Below, one piece after another: positions 16,882 through 18,233 of a stretch of 18,233 nucleotides of DNA. Numbering within the stretch: position 1 is the stretch's first letter; the number at the start of each line of letters is the position of its first letter. Origin of the DNA: DATGMB01 sp035293845 (GTDB taxonomy: Bacteria; Acidobacteriota; Terriglobia; Bryobacterales; Bryobacteraceae); contig DATGMB010000195.1 in assembly GCA_035293845.1 (NCBI GenBank), forward strand, positions 1 through 18,233, in the 5' to 3' direction. The notes beneath the pieces are model-generated. The model was not told the origin of the DNA and did no database searches. It worked only from the letters and a program-made list of their open reading frames with translations. Both the position numbers and the translations under genes were made by a program.

Positions 16882-17781
16882 CTATTCGCGCGCCGCAAAA
16901 TAGTTGCCCGCCAGCTCGGCGACGCGCCCGATGGCATCCTCGAGCCGGTCGGTCGCGCCGAAGTGATTCGCGGTGAAGACGCTCACGATCACGTGCCGGT
17001 CGCGCGATTCGAGCACTCCCACGTCGTTGCAGATGTACGGTGCAAAATCGCCCGTTTTGTGCGGAATCCGGTAGCCGGAAAGGTACCGCGGCAACCGCGA
17101 GCTGTACACCTGCCCGCGCATGATCTGCAGCATTTGGGCGCTGGCCTCCTTGCTCACGGCCTCGCCCTTTTCGAGCTTCTCGAGCAGGCGCCCGATGTCA
17201 TGGGCCGAGCTGAGGCCGAACGGCGTTTTGGCGGCCCGGTGGAATGCCTCGGCATTGGGCGCCGCGCGCAGCGCCTTGAACCACACGTCCGCCTTGCCGG
17301 TCGCGCGCGTGGCGTTCAGCCCCCACTCCTGCATCAGCCGGTTGACCGGCTCGGTGCCGCCGACCTTGTCGAACATCAGGTCTGTGGCCGTGTTATCGCT
17401 GACGATCACCATGAGGGTGATCAGGTCCTTGACCGTGAGGGACAGGCCGGGGTCGAGCGACCGCAGGATGCCGGTGCCCGGCTGCCTCGCCGCCTCCGGA
17501 AGGGTGATGCGGTCGGAGAGCTGGAACTTGCCCTGCGCGATCTGGTGGAACGCTTCGGCCATGAGCGGAAGCTTGATGACGGACATGGTGTCCATCTGGC
17601 GGTCCGCGTCGATCGCGATTTCCTCGCCGGTCTCCAGGCACTTGATGTAGATGCCCCACGTGGCGTTGACCGATTGCGTGATGCGCAGGATATTGGCTTT
17701 CAGCCGGTCGAGGGGCGCCGGTGCGGCGGGGGCCTGCGCGAAGAGCGGGGCAGCGGCGAGCAGCAGAACGGCGGATTTCAT
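16882..17781 (-). CDS. Class A beta-lactamase-like secreted serine hydrolase
   Basis: The 299-residue protein has a signal peptide (KSAVLLLAAAPLFAQAP). It carries three penicillin-recognising motifs: SVIK with Ser67 and Lys70, SDN at 128-130 and KTG at 242-244. Order and spacing match class A beta-lactamases. The omega-loop region (about 155-178, GKADVWFKALRAAPN) has no ExxxN equivalent of Glu166/Asn170, the deacylating base of class A enzymes. It may therefore be a slow lactamase, a D,D-peptidase-like enzyme or an acyl-serine binding protein; general annotation as serine hydrolase is safest. It lies 22 nt downstream of the M20 gene. A -10-like TATCTT in that gap could give it its own start. 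Confidence 0.88.
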   Translation of the reverse strand: MKSAVLLLAAAPLFAQAPAAPAPLDRLKANILRITQSVNATWGIYIKCLETGEEIAIDADRQMDTMSVIKLPLMAEAFHQIAQGKFQLSDRITLPEAARQPGTGILRSLDPGLSLTVKDLITLMVIVSDNTATDLMFDKVGGTEPVNRLMQEWGLNATRATGKADVWFKALRAAPNAEAFHRAAKTPFGLSSAHDIGRLLEKLEKGEAVSKEASAQMLQIMRGQVYSSRLPRYLSGYRIPHKTGDFAPYICNDVGVLESRDRHVIVSVFTANHFGATDRLEDAIGRVAELAGNYFAARE

Positions 17782-17790
17782 GATTGGATC

Positions 17791-17796
17791 AAGATA
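17791..17796 (-). promoter_or_regulatory. Candidate -10 element 9 nt upstream of the beta-lactamase-like gene
   Basis: On the minus strand TATCTT within GTGCTATCTTG lies 9 nt before the ATG at 17781. It matches TATAAT at 4 of 6 positions. It sits in the 22-nt gap after the M20 stop codon and no Shine-Dalgarno is visible. The placement repeats that seen upstream of the M28 and DUF1080 genes. Confidence 0.3.
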
Positions 17797-17803
17797 GCAC
17801 GGC

Positions 17804-18233
17804 CTAAGCCGCCCGCATCAGCACGGCCTGGAGCAGCACATCGGCGCCTCGCGCGCAGTCTTCCCATCGGGTCAGCTCCTTTGGTGAATGGCTGATGCCA
17901 TTGACGCTCGGCACGAAAATCATCCCCATCGGCGCGAGCGTCGCCATCGGCTGCGCGTCGTGCCCCGCGCCGCTCGGCAGGTGGCGAAACGCCAGCCCGA
18001 GCTTCGCGCAGGCTGCTTCGATGGTCCTCTGTACATCCGGCGACGCCAGCGATGCCGCGTGCCGCGCCGCCTGATGGAATTCGATCTGCGTTCGCGTCTG
18101 CCCGGCGATTTCCGCGGCGCGCGCCCGGATCTGTTCCGCGAGTTTCACGATCTTCTCCGCGTCCAGGTCCCGCAGCTCCACCGTGAGCCGGACCATGCCG
18201 GGTACGACGTTCGGGGCATTCGGCGTGACGTTG
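17804..18233 (-). CDS. M20 family hydantoinase/carbamoylase-type amidohydrolase, N-terminus cut by window edge
   Basis: The frame is open to the right edge, so the ATG at 18196 is internal and only the last 142 residues are visible. Just inside the edge, NVTPNAPNVVPGMVRLTVEL is the dimerisation-domain signature of N-carbamoyl-L-amino-acid hydrolases and allantoate amidohydrolases. LPSGAGHDAQPMATLAPMGM contains the conserved zinc-proximal His, and FVPSVNGISHSPKE is the family's substrate-pocket and closing motif. Enzymes of this group hydrolyse N-carbamoyl or ureido groups using two metal ions. The rest of the active site lies outside the window, so the substrate cannot be named. The gene is immediately upstream of the beta-lactamase-like gene on the same strand. 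Confidence 0.88.
   Translation of the reverse strand, partial: NVTPNAPNVVPGMVRLTVELRDLDAEKIVKLAEQIRARAAEIAGQTRTQIEFHQAARHAASLASPDVQRTIEAACAKLGLAFRHLPSGAGHDAQPMATLAPMGMIFVPSVNGISHSPKELTRWEDCARGADVLLQAVLMRAA

Overview
This is high-GC bacterial DNA that I read as a chromosomal fragment of a Gram-negative bacterium, probably Acidobacteriota (Solibacteres/Bryobacter-like). That placement is an inference. It rests on the mix of secreted DUF1080, M28 and S9 hydrolases, an Omp85 protein with many POTRA domains next to a TamB-like protein, and a small secreted protein with an LPxTA-like C-terminal tail. I see no tRNA, rRNA, CRISPR array, transposase, phage gene or integrase, and no gene-free stretch longer than 300 bases.

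Layout. 1-1954 (minus): two secreted proteins, a DUF1080 protein followed after 1 nt by an S9-like alpha/beta hydrolase that runs off the left edge. 2045-4348 (plus): a divergent, secreted M28B carboxypeptidase of the glutamate carboxypeptidase II type, followed by a strong hairpin. 4452-4811 (minus): a small Asn/Gln-rich secreted protein. 4911-13877 (minus): an envelope-biogenesis cluster read in the order OsmC, Omp85 (BamA/TamA-like), a short SurA-like chaperone and a 1604-residue TamB-like protein. Gaps are 36 nt, 1 nt and an ATGA overlap. 13949-14881 (plus): a HEAT-repeat protein ending at a large palindromic element. 15011-16015 (plus): a secreted protein with two peptidoglycan-binding domains. 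16052-18233 (minus): an M20 amidohydrolase (5' end cut by the window edge), a class A beta-lactamase-like serine hydrolase and a small polytopic membrane protein with an HExxxH motif.

How the genes fit together. The central block is a translocation-and-assembly-module-like system. An outer-membrane Omp85 barrel and an inner-membrane-anchored, periplasm-spanning TamB-like protein are encoded with a periplasmic SurA-type chaperone that lacks a PPIase domain. The flanking genes mostly encode secreted or cell-wall-directed hydrolases and binding proteins.

Most notable observations. A perfect intrinsic-terminator-shaped hairpin lies inside the signal-peptide codons of the SurA-like gene, between the Omp85 and TamB genes. 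The same palindrome core (ACCGCCGAG) recurs at a second hairpin nearby and in the long palindrome at 14881-14952, which suggests a dispersed repeat family. Other points are a roughly 210-residue tandem duplication inside TamB, an Omp85 with about seven POTRA-like units, a beta-lactamase-like protein with no evident Glu166, and -10-like hexamers 8-9 nt before three start codons. I did not find a clearly new defence or mobile system.
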